Notes: generated by a model not told the origin, from the sequence alone. 64,000 nt of DNA from Adiantum capillus-veneris (GCA_014529385.2 CM043970.1:68348567-68412566); one strand, 5' to 3'. Shown: positions 1 to 12,437, numbered from the stretch's first letter. Made by a program: numbers and translations.

Positions 1-1540
1 TAGATGAAGTCTCTGACTACATTGACAGAGAGGGTGACAGAGGCGCTCAGCTATCAGGGACATGGATCCCTTTATTATTATATGCTGATGATATTGTGTT
101 GATATCAGAGTCGCCAGAGGGCATGCAGAGACATTTGGATGCATTGCACAACTTTGCAGAGGATAGTGGACTGTCTGTGAACCTTGGTAAAACCAAGGTT
201 ATGGTGTTTAACACCACACCACAGTGGGTCAAGAGATCGGCACTTGCACTCGTATATGGTCAAGACACTGTGGAGTACACAGATGAATGTACATATCTGG
301 GGGTGGTATTCACGGGACCAAGGTTTACTCTGAGGAGAGCAGCAGAAACTAGACTGTCCAGAGCCTATGCGGCATTGGGAGGGCTAGAGAGGATGTTTTC
401 GCAGGTTCAGTTTCAAGAACCACGAACAAAGTTATGGCTCTTTGATACTTTGGTTGCTTCAACTATGCTTTATGGGGTCCAAGTGTGGGGACCATCTGTG
501 AATCATGACAGTTGGAGGAACATGGAGAGACCCTTGGTATTTATGATATCCCGGATGATTAGAGCCAAGGCCTCCGTACCACATGCGATTATTCGAGCGG
601 AGGTAGCCGCCCCTCCTATAGAGATTGAGGCTCTTACCAGATCAGTGTCTTTTATGCACAGTCTATGGGATACACATAGAGGCAGATATACTAGATTGGC
701 TCTTGAGTCCTCTAGACAGTTAGCGATGTAGGGAGATGCATCATGTTGGTATGCGCAGATGACCTCATGGTTTCAGAGGCATGGTCTCAGCATGGATAGA
801 TTGCCTCCCTTTCAGTATTCCGTGGATGCACCCTCCCTACCAGTCACACGGACGGAGATCACTAGACTCATTCGGCAGGATCTTATACAGTTGGACACCA
901 GAAGGACATGGGTAGAGCCGATGCAAGAGTTGGGCACCAAGATGGCTTTCTACAAAGAGCACCTTCTCCAACTTTCGGGAGATGGGTTCGTGACTCGTCC
1001 AAGCTACATGGACACTCATTTGTCTCATGGTCTGCGATGTGCTATTGGTCAGATTCGCACATCCTCACACCAGCTGGAGACTGAGACAGGTAGATTCAGA
1101 GGGATACTGCCGGAGTCTAGGATATGTCAACTATGCGGTAGAGAGCCAGAGACGGAGCTACACTACATATGCCATTGCACTGTGTATTATGAGATACGAG
1201 GGCGCTTCCATTGCTTATTCAGGGAGGGTTTTGGACCCCTAGATAGAGTCATGAGGTATCAGGATCAGAGATGCCTTGGCCTATATCTACTTGAGCTACA
1301 CCGACATAGAGATAGTCTGTTGAGGAGACATGGAGTACGATAGTCGCAGAGACAGATCACAGACTTCTTTGGATCGAGGGAGCCAAAAGACCAACCACCA
1401 GCACAGGGTTGTACCCGCATTCATACGAGAGGCACCCTCATTGACATTGTATCAGATTCACCACATTGTAAGTTTCTGGTCTCACAGGTCACTTTGGCCT
1501 TTTGAAGACGTTAATATAACATTTCATTTCATTTCATTTA
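1..1540 (+). mobile_element. LINE copy 1, 3' part (cut by window start)
   Basis: Non-LTR retrotransposon of the family that fills both ends of the window. It enters mid reverse transcriptase and runs to the family 3' end, recognised by TTTTGAAGACGTTAATATA near 1503 followed by ATTTC repeats that end near 1540. Unlike most copies it is not followed by a TC tract; the next bases are the 5' leader of copy 2. Its sequence resembles copy 5 (8118-12587) more than copies 2 and 6, so at least two subfamilies are present. Confidence 0.9.
3..1445 (+). pseudogene. LINE ORF2 C-terminal part: RT motif C onward, CCHC finger, PIP-like tail
   Basis: Reads in frame 3 from the RT domain: YADD catalytic box near residue 28, the NLGKTKVMVF motif, then YLGVVF. 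It continues through the family-specific thumb or connection region to a CCHC finger (CQLCGREPETELHYICHC) and a SQRQITDFF motif at 1344-1370. Two in-frame TAG codons interrupt it. At 729-731 other copies have CAG/CAA (M-Q-G-D), and TAG stands at 1341-1343 just before the SQRQITDFF motif. The last segment is shortened compared with other copies: after GTLID the sequence jumps to the 3' UTR. A dead copy, clearly alignable to the others. Confidence 0.88.
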
Positions 1541-2107
1541 CCTCTCGCGCGCGAAGTGATGGCGCCCTTTGCAGCGCGAAGTGAGTACTGGCTGGAAGAC
1601 GCTCTCTGAGAGGGCAGCTCTCTCTGCAGCGTGACAGCGCGAGCATATCTGTAACCCTAAAGAGGTTCAGGCGACCACAGCACAACAACGAGCAGAGTAG
1701 TGTGTAGGCAAGTGTGAATGAAGGAGTCGCTTGCAGCAGCCAGGTAGGATGCGCAGAGGCATGAGGGCATCACACACAAGAGGCGAAGGTTGCATGCGCA
1801 GGAGCAGGCTGTGCAGGTCGCGGGGTTTCGTCACGCCACAGGCAGCTACAAGCGTTGTCTCTCTCGCCCGTTCTCTCTCGCTCGTCCTCTATGGCATTTT
1901 TCTTTTGCCTATCGTGCGCTCTCTCTATCGCTATCCCTTTGATTTAAATTTTTTAACTTTAACTTTTAACTTTTTGCCTATCATACTCTCTCCCTCTCAA
2001 CTCTATCAAGTTGCCCTCTGCAGCCCGGTCCTCCCCCCCGCATACCACGCCCTCTGCTAGCCCTCCACCAGCTGCCTGCGCCCCTCGCGCTGCCCCATCT
2101 GCCTTAG

Positions 2108-2138
<31 letters not shown>

Positions 2139-2273
2139 ACGCTTGCCACGCCCTTGCACTGCCCCTCCCCTGCCAAACCTCCCCGCGTTCCCCCACTCCC
2201 CTAGCTACCACGCCTGTTGCTAGTGTGGACGCACAAGTGCGCTTAGTGGCTCTTTTTCAGACGGCGATCAAGC
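1541..2273 (+). other. 5' leader of LINE copy 2
   Basis: No coding signal. Pyrimidine-rich, with a poly-C run around 2109-2138 and repeated CCCTC/CCTGC words. The last 50 bases (TAGTGTGGACGCACAAGTGC onward, from 2221) match the bases before ORF1 of copy 6 at 13242. This is therefore the LINE 5' UTR, which would carry the internal promoter if the family follows the usual LINE plan. The outer boundary with copy 1 is inferred from where the copy 1 tail ends. Confidence 0.6.
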
Positions 2274-3165
2274 ATGAGGAAGCTGAACGATAAAGCTGAC
2301 CCCCTAGAAGATGCCATTCAAAAGTGCAAAGAGGAAATGACGGAGACCATTACAAAGATGAACCGCAATCTCTTGGGCACAATAAAAATGCTCGAAGGAC
2401 GCGTGTTGATCCAAGAGAGCAAGATAAATACACTGGAAGACCGAGTGACGACTCAGGATGAAGAGATTGCATCACTCCAGAAAGATCTCACCGAAGCACG
2501 ATCAAGAAACACACTATAAGAGGGCGAACTACAACCCTCAGTAATCGAAGAAATCAACACGATCAAGGAGCAAGTGCTGGACATCAAAGAGGGAGAAAAG
2601 CAACACAAAGAGATGACGACTTCTTGGGTGGATGTTCTTACCAAAACTCAATAGAAGGCGGATGAAGCCGAGAAATGGATCAAGGTGGCCAAGAAAGGAA
2701 AAGGCAAGGAGATAACGTCTACGTCCACACCCACTATCATTAATCAGACACTAGAGGAGGAGCAAAGAAGATGGGTGCGCGCTCTATATGTGAGAATTTG
2801 CGGTCTTAAAGACAAAGGCAATGTGGACAAAGAAGTAAAAGAACTCATGGCCTTGATGGGGATCCATGAGCGGACGCACACAAGAGCCTGGAGAGTGGGC
2901 AACATAAAGAAAAATGGAAGCAGTGGGGAAACGTCAAAAGAAAGAGCACTCATCCTCCGTTTTCCCTCCATGGAAGCGAAGAAGTCTTTTTTGAAGAAAA
3001 GACCAACTCTTAAAGAGACATGCATCTTTCTCGGGGATGATCTCACCCTCGGAGATCGCTCATATGTAGGACGTAATGCCGGAGATTAGAGCAGCAAGGG
3101 GAAAAGGCAAGATTTCTTTTTACCGAGATGGAAGAGTGGTAATACTAGAGCGACGCTCCACATGA
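2274..3165 (+). pseudogene. LINE ORF1, coiled-coil RNA-binding protein, broken
   Basis: The start ATG at 2274 is the same as in the intact copy at 13294. The first ~150 residues form a heptad-rich coiled coil. The second half has the L1-ORF1-like block: VRICGLKDKGNVDKEV, then ERALILRFPSMEAKKSF, then IFLGDDLTL. Stops: TAA at 2517-2519 (GAA in copy 6) and TAG at ~2652 (CAG in copy 6). A 2-bp deletion near 3053 shifts the frame. The terminal TGA at 3163-3165 is followed by CGG as in all copies. It would have bound the element RNA; now dead. Confidence 0.82.
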
Positions 3166-6100
3166 CGGTGCGAGACTTATGGGACCACACTCAAAGTGGC
3201 TGCCTCGAACTGTAATTGATCTATGCGTCTTGATGTGGGTGCTTTTGAGGATAGCTTTATTGGAAGAAACATCATCTTTTAGTCTGAGACACACCAGGCC
3301 CTTGGGCAATCCATGACTCACATCAGTGGATACAGGTGGGAGACAGCTTACAGACAGGAGACACACTCAGAGCACAGAGGACGGGGCTCGGGGGGGAGTG
3401 GCAGTGTTATTTAGAGAGGAACTGCAGCCATTGATACATATAGCCCGTAGCGATGAGTAGGCTAGGTACATGTGGGTGAGATTGAAAGCAGAGACAGGCA
3501 GATATCTCTACATTGCTATTTGCTACTTTCCCCCGAGTACATCAGTCTAAGCATCACCTAGAGGAGAGTCTCCTTTTTCTATTTTGGATGATGACATATG
3601 GGAGTTCTCTAGAGATGGTGACATTATCATTCTAGGGGACTTCAATGCTAGGATTGCCCATCACACAGTGTTTTATGATACTTTAGAGGAGATGCTGAGA
3701 GAGCTAGATGTTGTAGAGATAGGCCTGTCCAGACTATCACATGATGTGGAATATACTGAGTATGGGCGACACCTGATAGACATGGGCACCGCACATGGAT
3801 TGGCCATCTTGAATGGCCTTTCCTGCTACGGGAGGTTTTACATGCTTCCCAAACAGACATGGAGCCAACACAGTGGACTATGTCATGGCACAACCGAATC
3901 TCATCTCTAGTATTCAGGATCTCACAATTGGGCCCAGACCGGTCGGAGTGGCAGCGGATCATGCTCTTGTGTCGATGACCATCTCCTTTCAGTTGAGTGC
4001 AGCACACAACAGGCCACGGGTAGCAGCCCCTACTCGCTTCACCTTCACACGGGAGACGGATTCCGTATAGATAGACGGGATCTACAGACGCCCATGCACC
4101 GAGGACCCGGGGCGATCTCTGGAGGAGCTAACTACTATACTGATACAAACATTACATGATGCAGCAGTAGAGGCATACCCACACACCGAGCCTGAGCAGA
4201 GGCACCGAGCAAGGAGCATGCCTCAGAACATCTGGTACGATGAGGAGTGCCGCCAAACTAGAGCTAGACTTTAGAGGGAGATGCTTTTGGGGGACGTCAC
4301 TCACAGACAGTCACAGATTGACTTCTGACACCCGGTGCGGCGGAAGAAGAGGGTTTTTTTGGCTCGACTCGAGCAGGATCTATACCAACTATTCTTGAGT
4401 CAGGACTTGCGTGAGGCGTGGCGGCTCTTTCATGAGCCCCCCCCCCCCCCCCCCCCCCTTGCTATTACCTCCACAGGGACCTGAGGTCAGTTCGCATCAT
4501 CTTTGTACACAGTACTTGGACAGTCGCCCCTTCCCAACCCGGCTGATCCATGCCCACACCCATGTGCTTTTTTCACCGCTGAGATGGTGAAGAAAGCCAT
4601 TGACTGGATGAGGACTGGGAGAGCATATGATCATGATGGCTTAGTTGCTGAGCATTCCATGCATGCCAAAGACCTACTAGCAGAGCTTCTAGCAGTTATG
4701 TTTAACCGTGCCATGTGTGAGGGCCTACTGGACACTTGGAGCCTATCTACGATTGTACCTATCTTCAAGTCAGGAGACCCCATGGAGCCTGGGAATTATC
4801 GCATCATGATTGGACACACACTGGCACGGTTGTATGCATCCATTCTTGAGCAACAGTTGAGTAGATGGGCAGAGAGGGAAGGAATGCGTGTAGCTGGGCA
4901 GGCAGGGTTCAGGAGAGGCTTCTCTACTCTTGACCATATCTTGACACTCAGGGCCATCATTTAGGAGGGCAGATCTCATGGGAGACGGATCTATTATAGC
5001 TTTGTGGACTTCCGCAAAGCTTTTGACACAATACCCAGAGCTAGATTGATGTGTAGATTATAGGAGATGGGAGTACCCACAGAGCTCATTTGGGGGATCA
5101 TGGCATTGTACAGATCAGTAGTAGGGCATGTACGCACCCCTAAGGGACTTTCTACACCGGTTCACTCCACTATTGGGGTGAAGCAGGGCTGCCCGCTCTC
5201 ACATACTCTTTTCGGTAGTATGTGGATGAGGTTTCTGACTACATTGAGAGCGATGGTGACAGAGGTGCACAGTTGGCAGGGACATGGATTCCACTTTTGT
5301 TATATGCTGATGATATTGTGTTGATCTCCGAATCTCTAGAGGGAATGCAAGGTCAATTGGATGCTTTGCATAGGTTTGCCCACGAAAGTGGTTTGTCTGT
5401 CAACCTTGGTAAAACCAAGGTTATGGTGTTTAATACCACCTCACAGTGGATCAGGAGGTCAACACCTACATTCACATACGGCCAGGAGACTGTGGAGTAC
5501 CCAGATGCTTACACTTACCTTGGAGTGGTTTTTAGCGGACCTGCATTCTCACTCAGAAGAGCAGCAGAGACTAGACTGACTAGAGCCCATGCAGCATTGG
5601 GTAGATTGGAGAGGATGTGTTCGCAGGTTCAGTTTCAGGAGCCTTGGACGAAGCTCTGGCTCTTTGACACTTTGGTGGCTTTTGCATTGCTCTATGGAGC
5701 TGAGATATGGGGACCTTCATTGGATCACCACGGGAGGCCGGGTCGCACTGATGGATGGGGGAACATGGAGAAACCTCTTGTCTCTATGATCTCGCGGCTC
5801 ATTAGAGCCAAGGCATCAGTACCACGGGCCATTATCCGAGCAGAGCTAGCGGCCCCCCCACTAGTGGTTGAGGCGCTCACCAGACCAGTCTGCTTCGTAA
5901 ACCGCACATGGGAACTTCCTAGAGACAGATATGCTCGCATTGCACTCGAGTCCTCTCGACAGTTAGCCATGCAAGGAGATACAACATGCTGGTATGGGGA
6001 GATGGCATCATGGTTTCAGGCGCATGGGTTCAGCATAGAAAGGCTGCCACCATTCCAGTACTCATTAGATGCACCATCTCTCACTCTTCCATAGTCAGAG

Positions 6101-6800
6101 ATCACCAAGCTCATCCGCCAAGACCTGACCCAGCTAGACACCAGGAGGACATGGATACAGGCAGCACAGGAATTGGGCACGAAGATGGCTTTCTACAAAG
6201 ACCATCTTCTCCAGCTTACGGAGGATGGTTTTGTGACGAGACCCAGATACATGGACACCCACTTGTCTCATGGAATACGATGTGCTATTGGCCAGTTACG
6301 CACATCTTCTCACGAGCTACGGATTGAGATTGGGAGATACCAGCAGAGGCCAGGACATGCCCCTTGTGTGACATGGAGCCTGAGACAGAGTTGCACTGCC
6401 TCGTCTACTACGAGATACGAGGCCGCTTCCATTGCTTGGTCAGAGAGGGTTTTTGAGCACTCTCAAGAGTCATGGGATACAAGGATAAGAGATGCCTGGG
6501 TTTGTTCTTGCTCGAGCTGCGCAGACATAGAGATAGCCTGATGAGTGTCGAGGCTAGCCAGTCTCAAAGACGGATCACAGACTTCTTTAGAGCAGACACG
6601 GGACAGCTGCCGCAGGAGCCACTCCCACACCAGAGGTACACTGATCGATAGAGCGACGAAACTGGTGAAATTCAGGCGCCCAGGACTGCGGAGGACTACA
6701 CAGCATCGATGGAGGCTACATCAGAAGATTCGGAGCACTTTGGCCAGGCATAAAGGAGATTGATGAGATCCGCCAACGACCGATGCTAGATCTCCTGTGA
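3166..6800 (+). pseudogene. LINE ORF2: APE endonuclease + reverse transcriptase, broken
   Basis: Endonuclease pieces: TGETH-type SETHQ site (here with a TAG), GDFNARIAHH at ~3640, TVDYVMAQP, and ADHALVSM at ~3955. A C-rich proline linker (poly-C 4437-4458) leads to RT. RT blocks: GQAGFRRGFSTLDH, FVDFRKAFDT, GVKQGCPLS, LLYADDIVLIS (~5310), NLGKTKVMVF and YTYLGVVF. After RT come a partly deleted CCHC finger, SQRRITDFF (6562-6588), the basic RRPGLRRTTQH tail and MEEIDEIR-type end. Stops include TAG at ~4273, 4963, 5061 and 6092, mostly at CAG positions of sister copies. Several frameshifts. Not functional. Confidence 0.85.
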
Positions 6801-6988
6801 TTCAGCTATCCCAACAAGCCGTCCATTTTTGCTTAGTTCACATCGACCAGTCTAGGATCCCATAGTATATATCTTTGTTTTGTATTGTTGTTATTTTGTT
6901 ACTCTGACTTTGTATCAGATCCACCACCTTGTAACTTTCTAGTCTCATAGGTCACTTTGGTCTTTTGAAGACGTTAATATAACATTTC

Positions 6989-6991
<3 letters not shown>

Positions 6992-7062
<71 letters not shown>
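6992..7062 (+). repeat. (TC)n microsatellite
   Basis: About 70 bp of uninterrupted TC directly after the LINE tail ATTTCATT. The next LINE fragment begins immediately downstream. Confidence 0.97.
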
Positions 7063-7068
<6 letters not shown>

Positions 7069-7548
7069 TAGTCTGAGAGACAGATCACAGACTTGTTTAG
7101 AGCTGCCACTGGACACGCAGAGGAGTTACTACCACAGCAGAGCTCATCGCTTTATACCAGAGGCATACTGATCGACCGAGCGACTGAGTTGGGGAGATCC
7201 AGACGCCCACGACTGCGGAGGACTACGCAGCATCGACAGAGGCTGCATCAGAGGATCCGGGTCACTTTGGCTCAACATGCACGACGCCCGGTCAGACTAC
7301 TGACCATGGAGGAGATTGATGAGATCCGCCAGTGACCGATGCTGGATCTCCTGTGATCTAGCTATCCCAGCTAGCTGTTTTAGCTGCTTAGTCCACACCG
7401 AGCAGTCTAGAATTCCATAGTATTTTATTTTGTCATTTTGTCATCTTGTTACTCTGACTTTGTATCACATCCACCACATTGTAACTTTCTGGTCTCATAG
7501 GTCACTTTGGCCTTTTGAAGACGTTAATATAACATTTCATTTCATTTC

Positions 7549-7551
<3 letters not shown>
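7063..7551 (+). mobile_element. LINE copy 3, 3'-end fragment
   Basis: 5'-truncated insertion that starts just before the PIP-like motif (SERQITDLF, an altered version of QRQITDFF). It reads through the basic tail (GRSRRPRLRRTTQH, LLTMEEIDEIRQ) to a stop at 7333-7335, then the 3' UTR and family tail. The coding segment 7079-7335 is open. TC tracts lie on both sides. Confidence 0.9.

Positions 7552-7610
<59 letters not shown>
7552..7610 (+). repeat. (TC)n microsatellite
   Basis: About 58 bp of TC between LINE copies 3 and 4. Confidence 0.97.
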
Positions 7611-7611
<1 letters not shown>

Positions 7612-8063
7612 GCCGCAAGAGCCACTCCCACAGCAGAGCTCCCCCTCGTCTCACACCAGAGGCACACTGATTGACCGAGTGATTGAACTGGGGAAATCCA
7701 GGCGCCCGCGACTGCGAAGAACTACACAGCATTGACAGAGGCTACGACAGAAAATTCGGAGCACGCTGGCCAGGCATGCAAGACGTCCGATCAGACTACT
7801 AACCATGGAGGAAATTGATGAGATTCGCCAACGACCGATGCTAGATCTCTTGGGATATAGCTATCCCAACAAGCCGCCCATTTTTTGCTTAGTTTTTGCT
7901 TGGCTCACATCGACCAACTTAGGACCCCATAGTATATATCTTTGCTTTGTACTATTGTTAGGTTATTTTGTTACTCTGACTTTGTATCAGATCCACCACT
8001 TTGTAACTTTCGGGTCTCATAGGTCACTATGGCCTTTTGAAGACGTTAATATAACATTTCATT

Positions 8064-8066
<3 letters not shown>
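7611..8066 (+). mobile_element. LINE copy 4, 3'-end fragment
   Basis: Even shorter 5'-truncated copy. It starts inside the ORF2 tail (PQEPLPQQSS, TRGTLIDR, KSRRPRLRRTTQH), with TGA at 7733-7735. It continues through LLTMEEIDEIRQRPMLDLL into the 3' UTR and tail. Flanked by TC on both sides. Confidence 0.9.

Positions 8067-8117
<51 letters not shown>
8067..8117 (+). repeat. (TC)n microsatellite
   Basis: About 50 bp of TC between copies 4 and 5. Confidence 0.97.
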
Positions 8118-8120
<3 letters not shown>

Positions 8121-8813
8121 GATGCAATAATCGAAGAGCTAAAAGGAGAACTCGCGGCTTGCAAATCTGCAACTAAGGAGAAGGGAGACGACCAACCTTC
8201 GGTGCTGAAGGAGCTCGAGGACATGAAGGATCAGATGAAAGCTCTACGGGAAGGAGATGAACAGAAATGTAAAACGGCATCTTCATGGGCGGAACGTCTT
8301 GTTAAGACACAAGAAAAGGTTGATGAAGTAGAGAAATCGATTGAGGATGCGAAGAAAGGGAAGGCCCAGATGCCTGAGACCACACCTACCTCCACCATTA
8401 TTAATATGACCATTGAGGAAGAGTAGAAAAGGAAGAATCGGGCTCTGCATGTGTGGGTCACATGAGTCAAAGACAAAGAGAATGTAGATGAAGAAGTGAG
8501 GGAACTGCTACAACGCATGGGCATCACAGAGCCTACTCACACAAGTGCATGGAGAGTGGGCAAGAAATGAATCGACGAGAAGGGAAACGTAATGGATAGG
8601 GCACTTATTCTCCGCTTCTCGAATATAGAAATAAGGAAAGAATTTCTAAAGAATAGGCCAACTCTTAAGAAAACCGGTATTTTCCTGGGAGATGACCTTA
8701 CATTGGCACACATGCAAGAGTTGATGCCAGAGCTCAGGGCAGCAAGAGAAAAGGGGAAAATCGCCTTTTATAGAGGAGGGAAAGTAGTGGTTCTGGAAAA
8801 GCGCTCATCATGA
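8118..8813 (+). pseudogene. LINE ORF1 fragment (copy 5)
   Basis: One reading frame from the coiled coil (EELKGELAACKSATKEK) to EKRSS and TGA at 8811-8813, interrupted by TAG at ~8425 (EEQ in other copies) and two TGA codons. The RNA-binding half retains DRALILRFSNIEI, KTGIFLGDDLTLAH and ELRAAREKGKIAFYRGG. The TGA is followed by CGG, and the frame continues into ORF2. Confidence 0.82.
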
Positions 8814-11800
8814 CGGTGTGAGACCTATGGGGCGATGCTCCGGATAGCGGCGTGGAATTGTAATGGATCATATAGGCTAGATGTAGGTGCCTTTGAAGAC
8901 AGCTTTAGGGACAGAGACATAGTTTTCTACTCAGAGACACACCAGATACCGGGACAGCTTATGCCACATGTGAAGGGGTATTTATGGGAAACAGTTGGTC
9001 GACTAGACAAGAGATCTCTGCGAGGTAGCCGGGGTTCAGGAGGAGCAATAGTCTTATTTAGAGAGGAGCTGAAACCACTACTACAGATTATCAGGAAGGA
9101 TGAACAAGCAAGGTATATGTGGGTGAGAATGAGAGCCGAGATAGGTAGATTTCTATATATCGCTATATGCTACTTCCCTCCAAGTACATCAGTCTACTCC
9201 TCACCTAAAGGACAGTCCCCTTTCTCCATACTGAATAATGACATATGGGAGTTCTATAGAGATGGAGACATCGTTCTCTTAGGAGACTTTAATGCCAGAA
9301 CGGCCAACTCTCAAGCAGTATTCTATGATACTTCTGAAGAAATGCTCAGAGAAGTTGATTTATCACAGGAGGGGCTTACTAGAAACTCACAGGATAAAGA
9401 ACACACCGAATATGGGAGACATCTCATGAAATGGCAACTACACATGGTTTGGCCATACTTAATGGTCTAGAGAATTTCCCTTTATCTGGGGGATTCACAT
9501 GCTTCCCGTACAAGCATGGGGCCAGTACAGTGGATTATGTCATGACTTCACCAAGCTTTATTTCTAGTATCGAGGACTTTAAGGTGGGACCCAGACCGGT
9601 TGGGATTGCAGTGGATCATGCTCTCCTGACCTTATCAATCTCCTTCCAATACAATGCCTCTCAAGTACAAAGGAAGAAGACACACACAAGATATACTTTC
9701 ATGCCAGAGACTGATTCAGTCTATGTGGAAAAGATCTATAATAGGATGTGGGCAGCCGAGCCAGTATATACTGTAGAGGAGATTACTTCTCAGCTAACAG
9801 AGATACTACATGGAGCAGCACAAGAGGCATACCCACATACTCAGCCTAATCAGAAGAGAGGATCTGGGAACATGCCTCAAAACAGTTGGTACGACGAGGA
9901 ATGCAGAGAGACGAGAACCCAGGTCGAGAAAGAGCTTACACTTGGGATCATCACATATAAGCAGTCTCGGATTGCTCTTCTGCGTATAGTACGTCGCAAG
10001 AAAAGGGCATTTTTAGCCAAATTGGAGAAGGATTTATATTAGCTCTTCTTGAGTTAGGACTCACATGAGGCCTGGCGTTTATTTCACAAGCACTCATCGC
10101 CTCCGACAATTACTTCTCTTGAGATTTGGGGTCAATATGTAACATCATTATATACGGTATCTGGACAGCCTCCATTACCAGATCCGCTAGAGCCATGCCT
10201 TGCTACTAGTACTTTCTTTACTACGGAAATGGTGGAAAAAGCCATTGATAAGATGAAGACAAGAAGAGCATATGATCATGAGGGTTTATTACCAGAACAT
10301 CTGATCCATGCAAGGGATCTACTTTCAGAAGTCCTTGCTAGTCTGTTTAATCGGGTCATGTGTGAAGGATTACTTGCATCTTGGAAATTATCTACTATCG
10401 TACCTATTTTCAAGTCAGGGGATCCTATAAGACCCGGGAACTACCGTACCCGACTGTACGCATCCATTCTGGAACAAAAACTGAGTAGATGGGCAAAGAA
10501 TGAGGGCATAAGGGCAAATGGACAAGCTGGATTCAGGAGGGGTTATTCCACTTTAGATCATATTCTTACGCTCAGAGCCATTATTGAGGAAGGAAGAGCA
10601 AGCGGGAGAAGGATGTATTGTTGCTTTGTGGATTTTCGGAAAGCTTTTGATACAGTACCAAGGGCCATATTGATGCGTAGAATGCAAGAGTTAGGGGTCC
10701 CCAAAGAGATTATCTGGGGGATCATGGCCTTATACGGGTCAGTAACTGGTTATGTACGTACTCCAGAAGGGGATTCCGACACTGTTCATTCCACCGTTGG
10801 AGTAAAGCAGGAATGCCCACTGTCCCCTACTTTATTTGGTATGTATATAGATGAGGTATCAGATTACATTGATAGAGAGGGTGACAGAGGTGCCCAACTT
10901 GCAGGGTCATGGATCCCTTTGTTGTTGTATGCAGATGATATTGTATTGATAGCAGAATCACCAGATGGAATGCAGAGGCAGTTAGATGCATTACATAAAT
11001 TCGCGGAGGACAGCGGATTGTCGGTAAATTTGGGTAAAACCAAAGTTATGGTGTTTAACACTACACCGCAGTGGGTTAGGAGATCGGCACCTACATTTGC
11101 ATACGGCCAGGATACAGTAGAGTACACAGATGCATACACATACCTTGGTGTGGTATTTACAGGACCGAAGTTTACTCTTAAGAAAGCAGCGGATGCTAGA
11201 TTGTCCAGAGCCTGTGCGGCCTTGGGAGGGTTGGAGAGGATGTGTTCACAAGTGCAGTTTCAGCCTTCAGGAACCACGAACAAAACTTTGGCTCTTTGAT
11301 ACTGTGGTGGCTTTGGCTATGCTTTATGGGGTCCAGATTTGGGGACCATCTGTGGATCAGGATAATTGGAAGTCAATGGAGAGACCTTTGGTATCTATGA
11401 TTTCCCGAATGATTAGAGCCAAGGCCTCCGTACCACACGCGATTATCCGAGTGGAACTAGCTGCCCCTCCGATAGAAATTGAAGCTCTTACCAGATCAGT
11501 GTCCTTTATACATGGTTTATGGGATACAAATAATTGCCGATATACTAGATTGGCCCTTGAATCCTCTCGACAATTAGCAATGAAAGGAGATACATCATGC
11601 TGGTATGCGCAACTGTCCTCGTTGTTTCAGAGACACGGGTTCAGTATGGAAAGATTACCCCCCTTCCAATACTCTCTTGAGGCTCCATCACTGGCAATCA
11701 CACGAACGGAGATTAATAAAATCATCCGCCAGGACCTTATACATTTGGACACTAAGAGGACATGGGTAGACCCTACACAAGAATTGGGCACGAAGATGGT

Positions 11801-12437
11801 CGACTACAAGGAAAACTTCCTACAGCTATCTGAAGATGGTTTTGTGATTCGCCCGAGCTACATGGATACCCACCTGTCTCATGGTGTGAGATGTGCTATT
11901 GGTCAGATTCGTACATCCTCACACTAGCTGGAAATTGAATTTGGCAGATTTAGGGGAATCCCACCTGAGAGCAGAATTTGCAAGTTATGCGGAATGGAGC
12001 CGGAGACAGAATTACACTACATATGCCATTGCACCGTATACTATGAGATACGTGGGCGTTTCCATTGCCTATTTAAAGAAGGCTTTGGACCTCTAGATAG
12101 AGTCATGCAATACCAAGATCAAAGGTGCTTAGGCCTGTACCTACTGGAACTACATCGGCACAGGGATAATCTAACGAGAAGACAAAGAGCACTACAGCCT
12201 CAGAGGCAGATCACAGATTTCTTCGGATCGAGAGAAGCAGGAATGGAAGGAGAAGCAAGAGGCCAGCAGCAAGCACAAATGAGTACCCACATTCATACCA
12301 AAGGCACCCTCATTGACAGGGCGATGGAGCTTAGGAAATCGAGACGACCACGACCGAGATGCAGAAGCACACTTCATCGGAGGAGACTACAACAAAGGAT
12401 TAGAAGTATTCTAGCCAGACACCCAGCATGCTCCTAA
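8814..12437 (+). pseudogene. LINE ORF2 (copy 5): endonuclease, RT, finger, tail
   Basis: Endonuclease starts MLRIAAWNCNGS (ATG 8835), then YSETHQIPGQ, GDFNARTANS and GGFTCFPYKHGAST, ending VDHALLTLSISF. A frameshift near 9430 separates its halves. Two TAG codons (10040 and ~10054, CAG in sisters) precede RT. RT (10229-11270) has GQAGFRRGYSTLDH, FVDFRKAFDTVPRA, GVKQECPLSP (G to E), LLYADDIVLIA and NLGKTKVMVF. Nine residues are missing after NYRT. A 7-bp insertion at ~11267 shifts frame. TAG 11925 interrupts before the CCHC finger (CKLCGMEPETELHYICHC). PQRQITDFF lies at 12198-12224; the end is at 12437. Confidence 0.87.

Larger units (their letters stand above)
1541..6991 (+). mobile_element. 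LINE copy 2, near full length, degenerate
   Basis: About 5.4 kb: C-rich leader, ORF1, ORF2, 3' UTR ending in the family tail at 6965-6991, then a TC tract. Order and orientation match copy 6, the other full-length copy. Many CAG-to-TAG stops and several frameshifts make it inactive. Confidence 0.85.

Noticed and set aside
6992-8117. Open frames made of RE/RE or SL/SL dipeptides over the TC tracts
   Set aside because: They are translations of the dinucleotide repeat itself and have no other coding signal.
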